Program-made: the position numbers and the translations under genes
Shown: positions 21,680-30,830 of the stretch, piece after piece
Layout: every line of letters begins with the position of its first letter
Position numbering within the stretch: position 1 is the stretch's first letter
Source of the DNA: Streptomyces exfoliatus
GTDB taxonomy: Bacteria; Actinomycetota; Actinomycetes; Streptomycetales; Streptomycetaceae
Assembly: GCF_000725545.1 (NCBI RefSeq)
Contig: NZ_JNZP01000019.1
Span: forward strand, 73,117-137,116
Length of the DNA stretch: 64,000 bases
Reading direction: 5' to 3'
The notes under the pieces: generated by a model
The model's database searches: none
Told to the model about the DNA's origin: nothing
The model's input: the letters and a program-made list of their open reading frames with translations, nothing else

Positions 21680-21764
21680 AACCTCATCAGTATCGGCCAA
21701 GAAGGGGCCGGAGACGGAGCACGTACTCTGGGTGGGTCCCCCCACCTCTGTACGGAGTACCCCC

Positions 21765-23222
21765 ATGCCCCACGACGCCTCCGAAGCCGCAGGCGCGACG
21801 CACGACGGCGCCATGGAGACCCGCGGTCTCGAACCCGTCCCCGACAGCGAGCGGACCGGTCGGGTCCGGGAGCTGTTCCCCACCTGGGTCGCCGCGAACA
21901 TCAGTGTGCTGCTGCTCACGATGGGCGCGGGTCTCATCGTCTTCAACGGCCTGAACTTCTGGCAGGTCCTGGCCGTGGCGGTGGCCGCGCCGGTCCTGTC
22001 GTACGGGATCGTCGGTGTGATCTCGATCGCGGGCAAGCGGGGCGGGGCGCCGGGGATGGCGCTGTCGCGGGCCGTGTTCGGGCAGCGCGGAAACCTTTTT
22101 CCCGGTGCGCTGATCTGGGTGGCCAGGTGGGGCTGGGAGACGATCAACGCGGTGACCGGCGCCTACGCGGTGCTGACGGTCCTCGACCTGCTCTTCGGCG
22201 TGAAGTCGAACACGCTCCTCATCGTGGTGACGCTGCTGCTCTTCGTCACCTGCACGTTCCTGGTCTCCGGGCTCGGCATCAACGCGCTGCGGGTGTGCAG
22301 CAAGTGGTCCACGTACCTCTTCGGCGCCTTCTCGGTGCTCGTCCTGGTCTACCTCGTGGCGAACACCGACTGGTCGGCGGTCTTCGACAAGCCGGCCGGT
22401 TCGACGGCGATGATGATCGCCGGCATCGGCACGATCGCGGCCGGCGGCATCAGCTGGGTCCCGTCGGGTCCGGACTTCACCCGCTATCTGCCCCGTACGG
22501 CCTCCTCCAAGGCGATGGTCGGCTCGACGGTCGGCGGCGCCGGGATCGTCGTCCTGCCGATGGTCCTGATGGGCGCGGTGATGGCGGTGTCGACGCCCGA
22601 CCTGGCCTCGGCGCAGGACCCGGTCTCGTTCATCGGTGAGCTGCTGCCGATGTGGATCTCCGTGCCGTACCTGGTGATCGCCCTGCTCGGGATGCTGCTG
22701 ATCAACTCGATGTCGATGTACTCGGCCGGGTTCACGGCGCAGACCCTGGGCATCAAGGTGTCGCGGGCGGCCGCGGTCAGCGTGAACGCGGTGATCAGCC
22801 TGGTCTTCGGCTTCCTGCTGATGGTGGTGGCGACCAGCTTCATCGGCTCGTTCATCTCCTTCCTGACGCTGCTCGCGGTGGCGTTCTCGGCATGGATCGG
22901 TGTCTTCGGCGTGGACATGCTGCGGCGCCGGACGTACGACGCGGTGGCGCTGATGGACACCACCAGGACCAGCGCGTACTGGTACCGGGGCGGGTTCGCC
23001 TGGCAGGCGATGACGGCGTGGGCGGTGGCCCTCGTCGTGGGCCTGCTGTTCACGAAGGTCGACTGGTTCGCCGGTCCGCTGGCCTCCTCCTGGATCGGCG
23101 AGAACGGACTGGGCTGGGCGGCGACGATCGTGGTGGCGGGCGCGCTGTACGCCGTGCTGCCCCGTACGCCGGAGAGGGCTCCCGCGGACCGGGTCGAGGT
23201 CCGCGAGACCGTTTCCATCTGA
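21765..23222 (+). CDS. NCS1-family nucleobase permease (cytosine permease-like)
   Basis: A 485-residue protein with about twelve membrane helices. The FPTWVAANISVLLLTMGAG stretch near the N-terminus, the RAVFGQRGNLFPG loop and GGISWVPSGPDFTRYLP are typical of NCS1 transporters of the CodB/cytosine-purine group. It probably imports a nucleobase or related compound with Na+ or H+. A GGAG site lies upstream of the ATG. It is followed 57 bases later by a flavin-dependent oxidoreductase in the same direction, which may be coexpressed. Confidence 0.82.
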   Translation: MPHDASEAAGATHDGAMETRGLEPVPDSERTGRVRELFPTWVAANISVLLLTMGAGLIVFNGLNFWQVLAVAVAAPVLSYGIVGVISIAGKRGGAPGMALSRAVFGQRGNLFPGALIWVARWGWETINAVTGAYAVLTVLDLLFGVKSNTLLIVVTLLLFVTCTFLVSGLGINALRVCSKWSTYLFGAFSVLVLVYLVANTDWSAVFDKPAGSTAMMIAGIGTIAAGGISWVPSGPDFTRYLPRTASSKAMVGSTVGGAGIVVLPMVLMGAVMAVSTPDLASAQDPVSFIGELLPMWISVPYLVIALLGMLLINSMSMYSAGFTAQTLGIKVSRAAAVSVNAVISLVFGFLLMVVATSFIGSFISFLTLLAVAFSAWIGVFGVDMLRRRTYDAVALMDTTRTSAYWYRGGFAWQAMTAWAVALVVGLLFTKVDWFAGPLASSWIGENGLGWAATIVVAGALYAVLPRTPERAPADRVEVRETVSI

Positions 23223-23279
23223 CGCAACGTCAGATAACGTCCCCCTTCGCAGTCATCCACCCGCGGAGGGGGACTTCCC

Positions 23280-24251
23280 ATGCCCTTCACAGTCGTCCGG
23301 TTCAACCTCGTCGATCCCCGCGCGACCCCGGAGTCCCTCTCGGAGCGCTACCGGGCGGCCCTCGCCATGGCCGCGTACGCCGACGAGCACGGGGTCGACA
23401 CCGTGCAGACCGAGGAGCACCACGGGGTCGAGAACAACTGGCTGCCCTCCCCCTTCGCCTTCGCGGGCGCGGTCTTCGGGGCGACGCGCAGGATCGCCGT
23501 CACGGTCTCGGCGATCATCGGACCACTGCACGATCCGCTGCGGCTCGCCGAGGACATCGCGGTCCTCGACCTGCTGAGCGGGGGCCGTCTGGTGACGGTC
23601 GCGGGGATCGGCTACCGGCCGGAGGAGTACGAGGAGCGCGGCGTCGACTGGGGCCGGCGCGGCAAGCTCCAGGACCTGCTCCTGGAGACCCTGCTGACGG
23701 CCTGGACCGGGGAACCGTTCACGTACCAGGGCCGTACGGTACGGGTCACCCCGCGCCCCTTCACCCGGCCGCATCCGCTGCTGCTCGTCGGCGGTTCCTC
23801 ACGGGCCGCGGCGCGGCGGGCGGCCCGGCTGGGGCTGCCGTTCTTCCCCAGCGCGCATCTGCCGGACCTGGAGACGTACTACCGGGAGCGGTGCGCGGAG
23901 TACGGGACCGACGGCTGGACGATGATGCCGGCGGAGGAGACCCCGCTGCTGCACGTGTCGGAGGACCCGGACCGGACCTGGGCGGAGAACGGGGAGCACT
24001 TCCTGCACGAGGCGCGGACGTACGCCTCCTGGCAGTCGAAGGACATCCGCTCGGCGGTGCGGTCCACGGCGACGACGGTGGCGGAGCTGCGGGCGGAGGG
24101 CGTGTACCGGGTCGTCACTCCGGAGGAGTGCGCGGGCCTCGGCCTGGAGAGCATGGTGCTGCATCCGCTGTGCGGCGGAATGCCGCTGGAGGAGGGGTGG
24201 CGGAGCGTGCGGCTGTTCTGCGACGACGTACTGCCCCGGCTGAAGGCGTAG
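23280..24251 (+). CDS. LLM-class flavin-dependent oxidoreductase
   Basis: A 323-residue luciferase-like TIM-barrel protein. Conserved stretches include YADEHGVDTVQTEEHHG, the ITVSAIIGPLHDPLRLAEDIAVLD strand-loop and GIGYRPEEYEERG. Such enzymes use FMN or F420; the F420 gene cofC occurs later in this window, but the cofactor here cannot be decided. The substrate is unknown. A GGAGGGGG site precedes the ATG. The position after a nucleobase permease suggests possible pyrimidine or purine catabolism, which is inference only. Confidence 0.8.
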   Translation: MPFTVVRFNLVDPRATPESLSERYRAALAMAAYADEHGVDTVQTEEHHGVENNWLPSPFAFAGAVFGATRRIAVTVSAIIGPLHDPLRLAEDIAVLDLLSGGRLVTVAGIGYRPEEYEERGVDWGRRGKLQDLLLETLLTAWTGEPFTYQGRTVRVTPRPFTRPHPLLLVGGSSRAAARRAARLGLPFFPSAHLPDLETYYRERCAEYGTDGWTMMPAEETPLLHVSEDPDRTWAENGEHFLHEARTYASWQSKDIRSAVRSTATTVAELRAEGVYRVVTPEECAGLGLESMVLHPLCGGMPLEEGWRSVRLFCDDVLPRLKA

Positions 24252-24271
24252 AGCCGGCCGGGGACGGCGTA

Positions 24272-24310
24272 CTGCCCCGGTTCGAGGCGTGAGGCCTCGG
24301 GCCGGGGCAG
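24272..24310. terminator. terminator between the oxidoreductase and glcP
   Basis: CTGCCCCGG and CCGGGGCAG form the outer stem, with two G-T pairs and CGAGGC / GCCTCG continuing inward. It lies between convergent genes and can serve both. Confidence 0.75.
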
Positions 24311-24337
24311 TCGTCGTGAGGAGAGGGGCAGCGGGGA

Positions 24338-25771
24338 TTAGCCCATCTCCTCCAACGCCTTGCCCTTGGTCTCCTTGACGTACCTGAGCACGAAGGGGAT
24401 CGAGAGCACGGCGAAGACCGTGTAGATGACGTAGGTGCCGGAGAGGTTCCAGTCCGCGAGGGACGGGAAGCTGGCGGTGATGGCCCAGTTGGCGATCCAC
24501 TGCGCGGAGGCGGCGACGCCCAGTGCGGCGGCGCGGATCCGGTTGGGGAACATCTCGCCGAGGAAGACCCAGACCACCACGCCCCACGAGAGGGCGAAGA
24601 AGAGCACGAAGACGTGGGCGGCGACGAGGGCCACCACGCCCTGGGTCTCGGGCAGCTTGCCGTCGACGAGGTCGGCGGAGAAGGCCCAGGCCTCGAAGGC
24701 GAGGGCGATCGCCATGCCGATGGAGCCGACGAGGGCGAGCGGCTTGCGGCCGACCCGGTCGACCAGGACCATCGCGATCACGGTGCCGATGATGTTGATG
24801 ATCGACGTGGTGAACGAGTAGAAGAACGAGCTCGACGGGTCGATGCCGACGGACTGCCAGAGGGTCGCGGAGTAGTAGAACGCGACGTTGATGCCGACGA
24901 GCTGCTGGAAGACCGAGAGTCCGATGCCGACCCAGACGATGGGCAGCAGCTTGAAGCGGCCGCCGGCGACGAGCAGGTCCTTGAAGGTGGACTTGTGCTC
25001 GCTGCGCATGGCCCGGTCGATCTCGGCGACGCGGAGGTCGAGGTCGACGTCGTGGCCCTCGACCTCGGCCAGCACCTCCTTGGCCCGGTCGGTCTTCCCG
25101 ACGGAGATGAGGAAGCGGGGCGACTCCGGGATGGCGAAGGAGAGCATGCCGTAGAGGAGCGCGGGGACGACCATCACGCCGAGCATCCACTGCCAGGCTT
25201 CGAGTCCGCCGATCTCGCCGCGCTGGTCGCCGTCGGCGAGCTGGAGGATGCCGTAGTTGACCAGCTGGGAGATGGCGATGCCGATGACGATCGCGGCCTG
25301 CTGGAAGGAGCCGAGCCGGCCGCGGTAGGCGGCGGGGGCGACCTCGGCGATGTAGGCGGGGCCGATCACGGACGCCATGCCGATGGCGAAGCCGCCGACG
25401 ACCCGCCAGAGGGCCAGGTCCCAGAGGGCGAACGGCAGCGCCGAGCCCACGGCGCTGATGGCGAAGAGCACCGCGGAGATCTGCATGCAGCGGATGCGGC
25501 CGATGCGGTCGGCGATCCGGCCGGCGGTGGCGGCGCCGATGGCACAGCCGATCAGGGCCACGGCGATGACCTGGGCGAGGGTGCCGGAGCCGATGTCGTA
25601 GCGGTCGCGGATCGCCTCGACGGCGCCGTTGATCACGGAGCTGTCGTATCCGAAGAGGAAACCGCCCATCGCGGCGGACGCCGTGATGAAGATGACGTGG
25701 CCGAGGTGATCCGGGTGGGCGGCTCGGCCTTCGGATGGCGGCGGCGTGGGCGCCTGCGCGGTGTTGGTCAC
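24338..25771 (-). CDS. glcP: glucose permease GlcP (MFS sugar porter)
   Basis: A 477-residue major-facilitator sugar porter with twelve helices. Signatures include GFLFGYDSSVINGA in helix 1, DRIGR in loop 2-3, PESPRFL after helix 6, QQLVGINVAFYYS in helix 7, DRVGRKPL in loop 8-9 and a final VKETKGKALEE. GlcP is the main glucose importer of streptomycetes (H+ symport), and in S. coelicolor it lies next to smc, as here. The upstream region holds several palindromes that are candidate operators. Confidence 0.9.
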   Translation of the reverse strand: MTNTAQAPTPPPSEGRAAHPDHLGHVIFITASAAMGGFLFGYDSSVINGAVEAIRDRYDIGSGTLAQVIAVALIGCAIGAATAGRIADRIGRIRCMQISAVLFAISAVGSALPFALWDLALWRVVGGFAIGMASVIGPAYIAEVAPAAYRGRLGSFQQAAIVIGIAISQLVNYGILQLADGDQRGEIGGLEAWQWMLGVMVVPALLYGMLSFAIPESPRFLISVGKTDRAKEVLAEVEGHDVDLDLRVAEIDRAMRSEHKSTFKDLLVAGGRFKLLPIVWVGIGLSVFQQLVGINVAFYYSATLWQSVGIDPSSSFFYSFTTSIINIIGTVIAMVLVDRVGRKPLALVGSIGMAIALAFEAWAFSADLVDGKLPETQGVVALVAAHVFVLFFALSWGVVVWVFLGEMFPNRIRAAALGVAASAQWIANWAITASFPSLADWNLSGTYVIYTVFAVLSIPFVLRYVKETKGKALEEMG

Positions 25772-25844
25772 ATGGACTCCTCGGTGGGGGGAAAGCCCTT
25801 CCAGTGGCGCACAACATCACGCCGCCCACCACGTGAAGGTAAAA

Positions 25845-25854
25845 GCAACGTTGC
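25845..25854. promoter_or_regulatory. palindrome GCAACGTTGC upstream of glcP
   Basis: A perfect 10-base palindrome with a central CG, 74 bases upstream of the glcP start. LacI/GalR-type repressors favour such CG-centred sites. Which protein binds is unknown. Confidence 0.45.
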
Positions 25855-25865
25855 AGACCCTATGC

Positions 25866-25943
25866 CTTCAAGTTTCGAAGTCAATAGTCGATGTCGTGTG
25901 ACTTTACGAGCACAAGATAAGGCTGTGAGTTCAAGACTTGAAC
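25866..25943. promoter_or_regulatory. two TTCAAG-type inverted repeats upstream of glcP
   Basis: A perfect palindrome GTTCAAG-A-CTTGAAC lies at 25929-25943. A weaker relative, CTTCAAG-T-TTCGAAG, lies at 25866-25880. Their centres are 63 bases apart, about six helical turns. The region between is AT-rich for this genome. They look like operators for a dimeric regulator; the perfect one is also close to the smc stop and could act as a weak hairpin. Confidence 0.5.
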
Positions 25944-25965
25944 AGATGGGCCTTCGACCGAACCC

Positions 25966-28900
25966 TCAGCGCAGCCGCTGGCTGATGACCTTCGAGACGC
26001 CGTCACCCTGCATGGACACCCCGTACAGCGCGTCCGCGACCTCCATCGTCCGCTTCTGGTGGGTGATCACGATCAGCTGCGAGGACTCCTGGAGCTCCTG
26101 CATGATCCGGATCAGCCGCTGGAGGTTGGTGTCGTCGAGCGCCGCCTCGACCTCGTCCATCACGTAGAAGGGGCTGGGCCGCGCCTTGAAGATGGAGACG
26201 AGCAGCGCCACGGCGGTGAGCGAGCGCTCGCCGCCCGAGAGCAGCGAGAGCCGCTTGACCTTCTTGCCCGGCGGGCGGGCCTCCACGTCGACGCCCGTGG
26301 TGAGCATGTTCTCCGGGTCCGTGAGGATCAGCCGGCCCTCGCCGCCCGGGAAGAGCCGTGAGAAGACGCCCTCGAACTCACGGGCCGTGTCCCGGTACGC
26401 CTCGGTGAAGACCTGCTCGACCCGCAGGTCCACCTCCTTCACGACCTGAAGCAGGTCGGTCCGGGTCTTCTTCAGGTCCTCCAGCTGCTCCGAGAGGAAC
26501 CGGTGCCGCTCCTCCAGGGCCGCGAACTCCTCCAGGGCCAGCGGGTTGACCTTGCCGAGCTGGTGGTACGCCCGTTCGGCGGCCTTCAGCCGCTTCTCCT
26601 GCTCCGAACGGACGAACGGGCGCGGCTCCTCCGCCTCCGACGGCTCCGCACCCTCGGTGCTCCCGCCCTCGGTGCTCCCGCCCTCGACGGCAGGCGACGG
26701 CGGCACGGGCTGGTCCGGGCCGTACTCGGCGACCAGGTCGGTCGCCTCCACACCGAACTCCTCCAGGGCCTTCGCCTCCAGCTGCTCGATCCGCAGCCGC
26801 TTCTCCGCGCCGAGCACCTCGCCCCGGTGGACGGAGTCGGTCAGCTTGTCGAGGTCCGCCTTGAGGTCACGGCCCCGGGTCCTGGCGGCCGTCAGGCCCT
26901 CCTCCCGGTCGGCGCGTGCCGCCTGGGCCGCCGCCCGCTCCCGTTCGGCGCGGACGAGCGAGACCTCGACATGGGCGAGGAGGCCCCGGGCGCCGGCGGC
27001 GACCGCGCCCGCGACCCGCTCCTCGTGGCGCAGCCGGGCCCGGCGCTGCTCGGCACGCGCGCGCGCCTCCCGTTCGGCGCGGGCGGCCCGGTCGAGGGAG
27101 TCGGCCCGCCCCGCGAGCGCCTTGACCCGCTCCTCGTGGGTACGGACCTGGAGCCGCGCCTCCATCTCGGTCTGGCGCGCGTGGGAACCGTCGACGGCGA
27201 GCCGGTCACGGGTGGCGGTGTCGGGCTCCTCGTCGCCGCCGTCCGTGCCGTCCCCGAAGGCGGCGGCCTCCTGGGCCACCAGGAGCCGTTCGGCCAGCTC
27301 CTCCGCCTCGGCGTTCGCCCGCTCCAGGGCCTCCTGGGCGCGGGCGGCGGCGGCCGCGGTCCGCTCGGCCTCCCCCGCCGCCGCCCTGGCCTGGCCGGCG
27401 AGGCGCCCGAGCTCCTTGGCGACGGCGGACTTCTCGCGTTCGGCGGTACGGCGGCGGGTGTCGAGTTCCTCGACGAGCGCGGCGGCGGTACGGCGACGCT
27501 CGTCGGCCTCCCGCTGAGCCGTCGCCAACTCCTCGCAGCGGAACCTCAGTTCGTCCAGCTCGGCGGCGGCCTCGGCCACCGCGGCCTGGACTTCGAGGAG
27601 GCTCGGCGCCCCCGCGGAGCCTCCGCGCGCGAAGTGCGCGCCGAGCAGGTCGCCTTCGGCGGTGACGGCGGTCAACGCGGGCCGGCTCCTGACCAGTTCC
27701 TCGGCTTCGTCCAGATCGCCGACCACCACGACCCCGGCGAGCAGGCGGCGGACGGCGCCCATGAGCTCGGCGGGCCCCCGGACGAGGTCGGCGGCGTACG
27801 GATGGCCCGCGACCGCCGGCAGGGGATCCGGTTCCGTGGCCTCGGTCAGCAGCAGGGACGCGCGGCCCGCGTCCTGCTTGCGCAGCAGGCGAAGGGCTTC
27901 CGCGGCGGCGGAGGGCCCGGTGGCGGCCACCGCGTCGGCGGCGGCGCCGAGGGCCGCGGCGACGGGGACCTCGTACCCCGGGGTGACGGTGAGGAGCTCG
28001 GCCGCCGGGCCGAGGAGTCCGCCGAGTCCCGAGGTGAGCAGGGCGCCGGTGCCGTCCTTGCGGCGCAGCCCGAGGGCGAGGGTCTCGTGCCGGGCCCGGG
28101 TCGCGGCGCGGCGGCGTTCGGCCGCCCCCACTGCCTCGCGGGCGGCGCTCAGCCCGGCCTCGGCCTCGGCCAGTTCACGGCGGGCGGCCTCGTACCGCTC
28201 ACCGTGCTCGGTGTCCGCGGCGTCGAGTCCCTCGACCTCCGCCTGGAGCCGCTCGTACTCCTCCTGGGCGGTGACCGCCCGCTCCCCCGCCTCGTCGCGG
28301 GCGGCGGCCAGCCGGTCGATCTCGGCCTGGGCCGAGGCGGCGCGCGAGCGGGCGGCGTTGACCTGGCCGTGGAGACGGGCCAGGCCCTCGCGCCGGTCGG
28401 CGAGCGCGCGGGCGACGTCCTTGAGGCGGCGCTCCTCGGCCGCCAGCGCCTGTTCGAGCTCGGCGCGGTGGGCGACGGTGTCCTCCAGGGCGCGCTCGGC
28501 CGCCTCGAGGGCGGCTTCCAGCTCCGCCTCCTGCTCGCGGACGCGGGCCGCCTCCCGCTCCAGGTCCTCCGGGTCGCGGCCCCGGCGGTCCTCGGCGGGC
28601 GCCGCGGTGGCGCTCTTCACGCGCGCGTCGGCGAGGGAGACGGTGCCGCGGACGCGTTCGGCGAGCTGGGAGAGGGCGTACCAGTTCTGCTGGGCGCGCT
28701 CCAGACGGGGCACGAGGGCGCGGGCCTCCGCTTCGAGCTCGGCCTCGCGGGCGAGCGCGGCGCGGAGCTCGTTCTCGGTGGCCTCCTTGCGGGCGAGCAG
28801 GGCCGCCTCGTCGGCGACCTCGGCGGTGAGGGCCCGTTGGAGGTGGACGAGGTCGTCGGCGAGGAGGCGGAGCCGTGCGTCGCGCAGGTCGGCCTGGATG

Positions 28901-29550
28901 ACGACGGCCCTGCGGGCGACGGCGGCCTGCCGGCCGAGGGGCTTGAGCCGGCGGCGCAGCTCGTCGGTGAGGTCCTGCACGCGCGCGAGGTTGGCCCGCA
29001 TCGCGTCCAGCTTCCGCAGCGCCTTCTCCTTGCGCTTGCGGTGCTTGAGGACGCCGGCGGCCTCCTCGATGAAGGCGCGGCGGCCCATCGGGTCGGCGTG
29101 CAGCACCGAGTCGAGCTGTCCCTGCCCGACGATGACGTGCATCTCGCGTCCGATGCCGGAGTCGGAGAGCAGGTCCTGGAAGTCGAGCAGCCGGCAGGTG
29201 TCGCCGTTGATCTGGTACTCGCTGCTGCCGCCGCGGAACATGATCCGGGTGAGGGTGACCTCGGCGTAGTCGATGGGCAGCGCGCCGTCGGAGTTGTCGA
29301 TCGTGAGGGAGACCTCGGCACGGCCGAGCGGCGGGCGCCCGGTCGTGCCGGCGAAGATGACGTCCTCCATCTTGCCGCCGCGCAGCGACTTGGCGCCCTG
29401 CTCGCCCATCACCCAGGACAGGGCGTCCACGACATTGGACTTGCCCGAGCCGTTGGGGCCCACGACACAGGTGATTCCCGGCTCGAACCGCAGGGTGGTG
29501 GCCGAGGCGAACGACTTGAATCCGCGGAGTGTCAGGGCCTTGAGGTGCAC
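25966..29550 (-). CDS. smc: chromosome partition protein Smc
   Basis: A 1194-residue condensin subunit that organises and segregates chromosomes. Walker A VVGPNGSGKSN lies near residue 25, then the QGQLDSVLHADP region, long coiled coils, a hinge at about 500-650, the signature LSGGERSLTAVALL near 1100 and Walker B VMDEVEAALDD. The coiled coil has an acidic Gly/Ser/Thr-rich interruption (about 950-985) with a repeated GGSTEG. The GTG at 29550 gives the standard VHLKALTLRGFKSFA start; the frame is open to 29583. It is upstream of glcP on the same strand, 194 bases away. Confidence 0.94.
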   Translation of the reverse strand: MHLKALTLRGFKSFASATTLRFEPGITCVVGPNGSGKSNVVDALSWVMGEQGAKSLRGGKMEDVIFAGTTGRPPLGRAEVSLTIDNSDGALPIDYAEVTLTRIMFRGGSSEYQINGDTCRLLDFQDLLSDSGIGREMHVIVGQGQLDSVLHADPMGRRAFIEEAAGVLKHRKRKEKALRKLDAMRANLARVQDLTDELRRRLKPLGRQAAVARRAVVIQADLRDARLRLLADDLVHLQRALTAEVADEAALLARKEATENELRAALAREAELEAEARALVPRLERAQQNWYALSQLAERVRGTVSLADARVKSATAAPAEDRRGRDPEDLEREAARVREQEAELEAALEAAERALEDTVAHRAELEQALAAEERRLKDVARALADRREGLARLHGQVNAARSRAASAQAEIDRLAAARDEAGERAVTAQEEYERLQAEVEGLDAADTEHGERYEAARRELAEAEAGLSAAREAVGAAERRRAATRARHETLALGLRRKDGTGALLTSGLGGLLGPAAELLTVTPGYEVPVAAALGAAADAVAATGPSAAAEALRLLRKQDAGRASLLLTEATEPDPLPAVAGHPYAADLVRGPAELMGAVRRLLAGVVVVGDLDEAEELVRSRPALTAVTAEGDLLGAHFARGGSAGAPSLLEVQAAVAEAAAELDELRFRCEELATAQREADERRRTAAALVEELDTRRRTAEREKSAVAKELGRLAGQARAAAGEAERTAAAAARAQEALERANAEAEELAERLLVAQEAAAFGDGTDGGDEEPDTATRDRLAVDGSHARQTEMEARLQVRTHEERVKALAGRADSLDRAARAEREARARAEQRRARLRHEERVAGAVAAGARGLLAHVEVSLVRAERERAAAQAARADREEGLTAARTRGRDLKADLDKLTDSVHRGEVLGAEKRLRIEQLEAKALEEFGVEATDLVAEYGPDQPVPPSPAVEGGSTEGGSTEGAEPSEAEEPRPFVRSEQEKRLKAAERAYHQLGKVNPLALEEFAALEERHRFLSEQLEDLKKTRTDLLQVVKEVDLRVEQVFTEAYRDTAREFEGVFSRLFPGGEGRLILTDPENMLTTGVDVEARPPGKKVKRLSLLSGGERSLTAVALLVSIFKARPSPFYVMDEVEAALDDTNLQRLIRIMQELQESSQLIVITHQKRTMEVADALYGVSMQGDGVSKVISQRLR

Positions 29551-29653
29551 CCAGGCGACTCTACCGGGGCTCGTGCGTTTCACCCGCGAACGTGCAGGGC
29601 AGATCCTCGGATGAGAAGGGGGGTACGCCGGGGAAACGGCGGGTGAAAGAAAG

Positions 29654-29675
29654 AAGGGACGCCGAAGCGCCCCTT
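29654..29675 (-). terminator. intrinsic terminator after the small coiled-coil gene
   Basis: AAGGG / CCCTT and CGC / GCG stems around a CGAA loop, followed on the minus strand by a T-rich tail (CTTTCTTTC). It separates the small gene from smc. Confidence 0.6.
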
Positions 29676-29735
29676 GAATGTCACCGCCGGCTGTGCCGAC
29701 GAGTGTTTCCCACCTGGCCCCGGGGGGCTGGGTTG

Positions 29736-29954
29736 TCAGGTGAGCGCAGGCTCCGCCTGGGGTACGTCGAGGTCGATGCTGTTCAGCAGCGACTCTCCCT
29801 GGTGATGAGCGGCGGCAGCGGCAAGCGAGTCGTTCTCGGACTGGATCCGTACCAGCTCGGATTCAAGGTCCTGGACGCGCTGCTGTAGCCGTCGCATCTC
29901 GGCGAGGAGTCGCGGGTCGGAGCCGCCGACGTAACCGAGAAGCGCCTTTGCCAT
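29736..29954 (-). CDS. small conserved coiled-coil protein
   Basis: A 72-residue protein starting MAKALLGYVGGSDPRLLAEM. The central part (about residues 18-48) is a leucine/glutamate-rich coiled coil (RRLQQRVQDLESELVRIQSE), and the C-terminus is acidic. I recognise it as a conserved streptomycete small protein but know no function. A GGAGG site lies ten bases upstream of the ATG at 29954. It is preceded by an unusual leader of about 390 bases and followed by a T-tailed terminator, so it is a compact single-gene unit. Confidence 0.7.
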   Translation of the reverse strand: MAKALLGYVGGSDPRLLAEMRRLQQRVQDLESELVRIQSENDSLAAAAAHHQGESLLNSIDLDVPQAEPALT

Positions 29955-30345
29955 GATGGATGGTCCTCCACAATGAGTGACCGACCGAAGCGGTTGGGTC
30001 GTGAGGGATTCGCACCCGCGGTGCTCGGCAGTACTGCTTGTGGTGCCGGTTCCAACTGCCAAACAGCTAAGGTGCGCGGGGCTTCCAGAGTCTCACCAAA
30101 AAGTTTGACGGTCAACACGATCACGCCCCGTTTGAAGGGGCGACCGAGGAGTCCACAGCCGCTCAGTGGGCGGCGGGGCCTCGCAGACTCGGTGCCTCAG
30201 GGCGTCGCGATCATCCTTACCCGGCAGCCTTCCACGACGCGCGCTTCTTGGCAACCACCAGGAGGTTTCCCCTTCGCCCGGCTGTTACCGCGCGTCCGTT
30301 CGAGGCCCCTCTCGGTCACCGGACCGGGGGTCCGGCGCGGTCCCC
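29955..30345 (-). other. long leader/intergenic region between acyP and the small coiled-coil gene
   Basis: 391 bases without a protein gene. It includes a CGCCCC / GGGGCG hairpin (30125-30143) that may end acyP, a TTGAC-G-GTCAA palindrome (30105-30115), and then about 120 bases with several small hairpins (for example GCACC / GGTGC near 30011-30023 and GCAGTACTGC near 30028-30037). On the minus strand TTGACC lies 17 bases before GACTCT, a possible promoter. No tRNA could be folded. The RNA leader may regulate the small gene. Confidence 0.4.
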
Positions 30346-30627
30346 TCAGCGGATGGCGAAGCCGTCGTAGCCGCCGCGCGGGGTGGCCCAGATCTCAGTG
30401 ACTCCGTCCACGCGCCCGGGTGTGTCGGCGGAGTGGAGCCAGGCGAGCAGGCGGTGGCAATTCTCACGCGCCCCTTCGGCCACCACCTGCACCCGGCCGT
30501 CGTCGAGGTTCAGGGCGAAGCCCACGAGGCCGCCGATCTCCAGTGCGTTTGCCCTGGTGAACCAGCGGAAGCCCACTCCCTGTACCCGGCCGCGCACCCA
30601 GGCGGTCATCCGTACGTCGTCGTTCAT
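30346..30627 (-). CDS. acyP: acylphosphatase
   Basis: A 93-residue acylphosphatase with the family signature [13 protein letters not shown] (catalytic Arg of the phosphate loop) and the second conserved segment [20 protein letters not shown], which contains the Asn position. It hydrolyses carboxyl-phosphate bonds. The ATG at 30627 has no strong ribosome binding site; an in-frame ATG six codons in is an alternative. In many actinobacteria acyP lies near smc and mutM, as here. Confidence 0.9.
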   Translation of the reverse strand: MNDDVRMTAWVRGRVQGVGFRWFTRANALEIGGLVGFALNLDDGRVQVVAEGARENCHRLLAWLHSADTPGRVDGVTEIWATPRGGYDGFAIR

Positions 30628-30830
30628 GACTGCACGCTAACGGGCGGATTGCCAGATGAGCACATCGCCCCGGCCGTCCATGGACTACAGTCCCGACCGA
30701 ACACGCCTCACCCGTTCGGGCCCGCACTGTTCGACCGGCGGCCCGAAACGGTCTCGACAGCAAAGATCAGCAAACACCGGTCCGCAAAGACCGGCCGGCC
30801 ACGCAGGACCAGCAGAGGAAGGCAGAGCAG

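Noticed and set aside
26503..29646. Plus-strand open frame of over 1000 codons opposite smc
   Set aside because: Shadow of smc; no domain, and repetitive Gly/Leu/Arg composition.
29975..30100. Possible tRNA on the minus strand, from a GGGTGCGAATCCC stretch that resembles a T-arm
   Set aside because: No matching 5' acceptor strand (GGGTCGT) or anticodon arm could be found within 70-90 bases, and the T-loop has a G at position 55.
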